Source: an uncultured Collinsella sp. (GTDB lineage: Bacteria > Actinomycetota > Coriobacteriia > Coriobacteriales > Coriobacteriaceae). From it: a stretch of 6,204 nt of DNA. This document shows positions 5,070 through 6,204 of this stretch, one piece after another (position 1 is the stretch's first letter; every line of letters begins with the position of its first letter). The notes under the pieces are model-generated. The model was not told the DNA's origin, did no database searches, and worked only from the letters and a program-made list of their open reading frames with translations. The DNA is taken from contig CAJKEF010000066.1 in the NCBI GenBank assembly GCA_905198825.1, positions 1-6,204 of the forward strand, written 5' to 3'. Made by a program: the position numbers and the translations under genes.

Positions 5070-6137
5070 ATGCGCGACAAGCTCGAAAAGATCATCAAGG
5101 CCTACGAGGAGCTCGAGAAGAAGCTTTCTGACCCGGCCGTCGCCTCCGATATCAAGGAGTTCACGCGTCTCAACAAGGAGTACGCGCACCAGTCCGACCT
5201 CATTGCCGCCTCGCGCGAGTACATCGGCGCGCTCGATGACATCGAGGCTGCCAAGGAAATGCTGCACGATACCACCGATGCCGATGAGAAGGAGATGCTC
5301 CAGATGGACATCTCCGAAAACGAGGCCAAGCTCCCCCAGCTCGAGGAAGACATCAAGTACATGCTCATCCCGAGCGACCCCAACGACGACAAGAACACCA
5401 TCGTCGAGATTCGCTCCGCCGCCGGTGGCGACGAGGCGGCCATCTTTGCCGGCGACCTGTACAAGATGTATCAGCGCTTTTGCGAGTCGCGTGGCTGGAA
5501 GACTACCGTGCTCGATTCCAGCCCCAGCGAGGCCGGCGGCTTCAAGTCCATTGAGTTCAAGGTCGAGGGCGACCGCGTCTACTCCGTCATGAAGTTCGAG
5601 TCCGGCGTGCACCGTGTCCAGCGCGTTCCCAAGACCGAGTCCCAGGGCCGCATCCAGACCTCCACGGCAACCGTCGCCGTGCTTCCCGAGGCCGAGGAGA
5701 TTGACGTCCAGATCAACCAGTCCGACCTGCGCATCGATACTTACTGCGCTTCGGGCCCTGGCGGTCAGTGCGTTAACACCACCTACTCCGCCGTGCGTAT
5801 CACCCACCTGCCCACCAACACCGTGGTGCAGTCGCAGGAGCAGCGCTCCCAGATCCAGAACCGCGAGGTCTGCATGCAGATGCTGCGCGCCCGTCTGTAC
5901 GAGATGGAGCTCGAGAAGCAGCAGGCAGAGCTTGGTGCCGAGCGCCAAAGCCAGATCGGCCACGGCAACCGTTCCGAGAAGATCCGTACCTACAACCAGC
6001 CCCAGGACCGCGTGACCGATCACCGCATCGGCTTCAACTCCACCTACAACGGCGTTCTTCTGGGCGACCAGCTCGGCACCGTGATCGAGGCGCTCGCCGC
6101 CGCAGAGCGCGCCGAGAAGCTGGCACAGGCCGTGTAG
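5070..6137 (+). CDS. prfA: Peptide chain release factor 1 (RF1)
   Basis: A 355-residue class I release factor, close to the usual length of about 355-360. It recognises UAA and UAG in the ribosomal A site and triggers hydrolysis of the peptidyl-tRNA bond. The N-terminal helical domain (about 1-100) precedes the conserved SAAGGDEAAIFAGDL (116-130). The codon-recognition tripeptide P-x-T appears as PKT (187-189) in HRVQRVPKTESQGRIQTS; RF2 would have SPF here, so the RF1 assignment is firm. The catalytic GGQ is at 231-233 in ASGPGGQCVNTT, its Gln being the target of the PrmC methyltransferase in bacteria. Cys234 replaces the usual Ser or His, and Cys226 lies just before. Later family blocks include GNRSEKIRTYNQPQDRVTDHRIG. 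ATG 5070 follows AAAGGAG (5056-5062) by 7 nt. The gene ends in a tandem TAG TAG (6135-6140), a codon read only by RF1. Confidence 0.98.
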   Translation: MRDKLEKIIKAYEELEKKLSDPAVASDIKEFTRLNKEYAHQSDLIAASREYIGALDDIEAAKEMLHDTTDADEKEMLQMDISENEAKLPQLEEDIKYMLIPSDPNDDKNTIVEIRSAAGGDEAAIFAGDLYKMYQRFCESRGWKTTVLDSSPSEAGGFKSIEFKVEGDRVYSVMKFESGVHRVQRVPKTESQGRIQTSTATVAVLPEAEEIDVQINQSDLRIDTYCASGPGGQCVNTTYSAVRITHLPTNTVVQSQEQRSQIQNREVCMQMLRARLYEMELEKQQAELGAERQSQIGHGNRSEKIRTYNQPQDRVTDHRIGFNSTYNGVLLGDQLGTVIEALAAAERAEKLAQAV

Positions 6138-6142
6138 TAGGT

Positions 6143-6166
6143 TCCGCCGTTCTACCGAACGGCGGA
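6143..6166 (+). terminator. Strong hairpin after prfA without U-tract
   Basis: TCCGCCGTTC (6143-6152) and GAACGGCGGA (6157-6166) form a perfect 10-bp stem with a TACC tetraloop, beginning 5 nt after the prfA stop codon. The following sequence CCGGCCGACG has no T run, so it is not a classic intrinsic terminator. It may stabilise the 3' end or separate prfA from a co-transcribed neighbour. A second short pairing, CGGCC (6168-6172) with GGCCG (6184-6188), lies just beyond. Confidence 0.5.
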
Positions 6167-6204
6167 CCGGCCGACGCTGCGCGGGCCGCATTTGGACAAT
6201 CTGA
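6167..6204. other. Window end without recognisable gene
   Basis: These last 38 bases contain no ATG on the plus strand and no ribosome-binding site. In many bacteria prmC, the methyltransferase for the GGQ glutamine, follows prfA; whether it does here cannot be seen. Confidence 0.5.

Noticed and set aside
5046..6191. Minus-strand open frame of 381 codons opposite prfA
   Set aside because: It is Leu-, Gly- and Val-rich low-complexity antisense translation, and prfA is unambiguous on the plus strand.
1..6204. CRISPR arrays, insertion sequences, rRNA or tRNA genes
   Set aside because: Reading the window by eye showed no regularly spaced repeats, transposase motifs or recognisable structural RNA gene.

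Overview
The window is about 60% G+C (estimated by eye) and every supported gene lies on the plus strand. Protein style points to a Gram-positive actinobacterial lineage, most likely gut Coriobacteriia such as Collinsella. The clues are an amino-acid importer with a Tat-type lipoprotein binding protein, and a release factor 1 of the GPGGQ/VNTT type shared by Actinobacteria and Firmicutes. The lineage is an inference from general resemblance; no database was searched.

Layout. Positions 1-164 hold the C-terminal end of an aldose 1-epimerase-family protein. An intergenic region follows (165-427) with a strong rho-independent terminator at 220-261. That terminator is nested inside a larger, near-perfect inverted repeat (191-289). 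Next comes a compact amino-acid ABC importer operon: a lipoprotein substrate-binding protein (428-1354), a membrane permease with extra N-terminal transmembrane segments (1364-2512) and a GlnQ-type ATPase (2535-3320). A GC-rich hairpin (3344-3368) separates it from an M20-family metallopeptidase of the CPS1/PM20D1-like type (3393-4820). The next 249 bases (4821-5069) have no ordinary gene but carry a series of inverted repeats and a possible 8-codon leader ORF. Then comes prfA, encoding peptide chain release factor 1 (5070-6137), and a 10-bp hairpin with no U-tract (6143-6166). The last 38 bases hold no recognisable gene start.

How the genes work together. The binding protein captures an amino acid outside the membrane, the permease moves it, and the ATPase powers transport. 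The peptidase has no signal sequence, so it should act in the cytoplasm, where it could release amino acids from peptides or N-acylated amino acids. Its link to the importer rests only on proximity. prfA is a separate housekeeping gene.

Most of the window is ordinary. The points worth a second look are the nested palindrome at 191-289, the structured leader and micro-ORF before prfA, the use of UAG as stop by all six genes (the codon that only the RF1 encoded here reads), the extended permease and the unusual binding-pocket residue in the binding protein. I did not find convincing evidence of a wholly new system.
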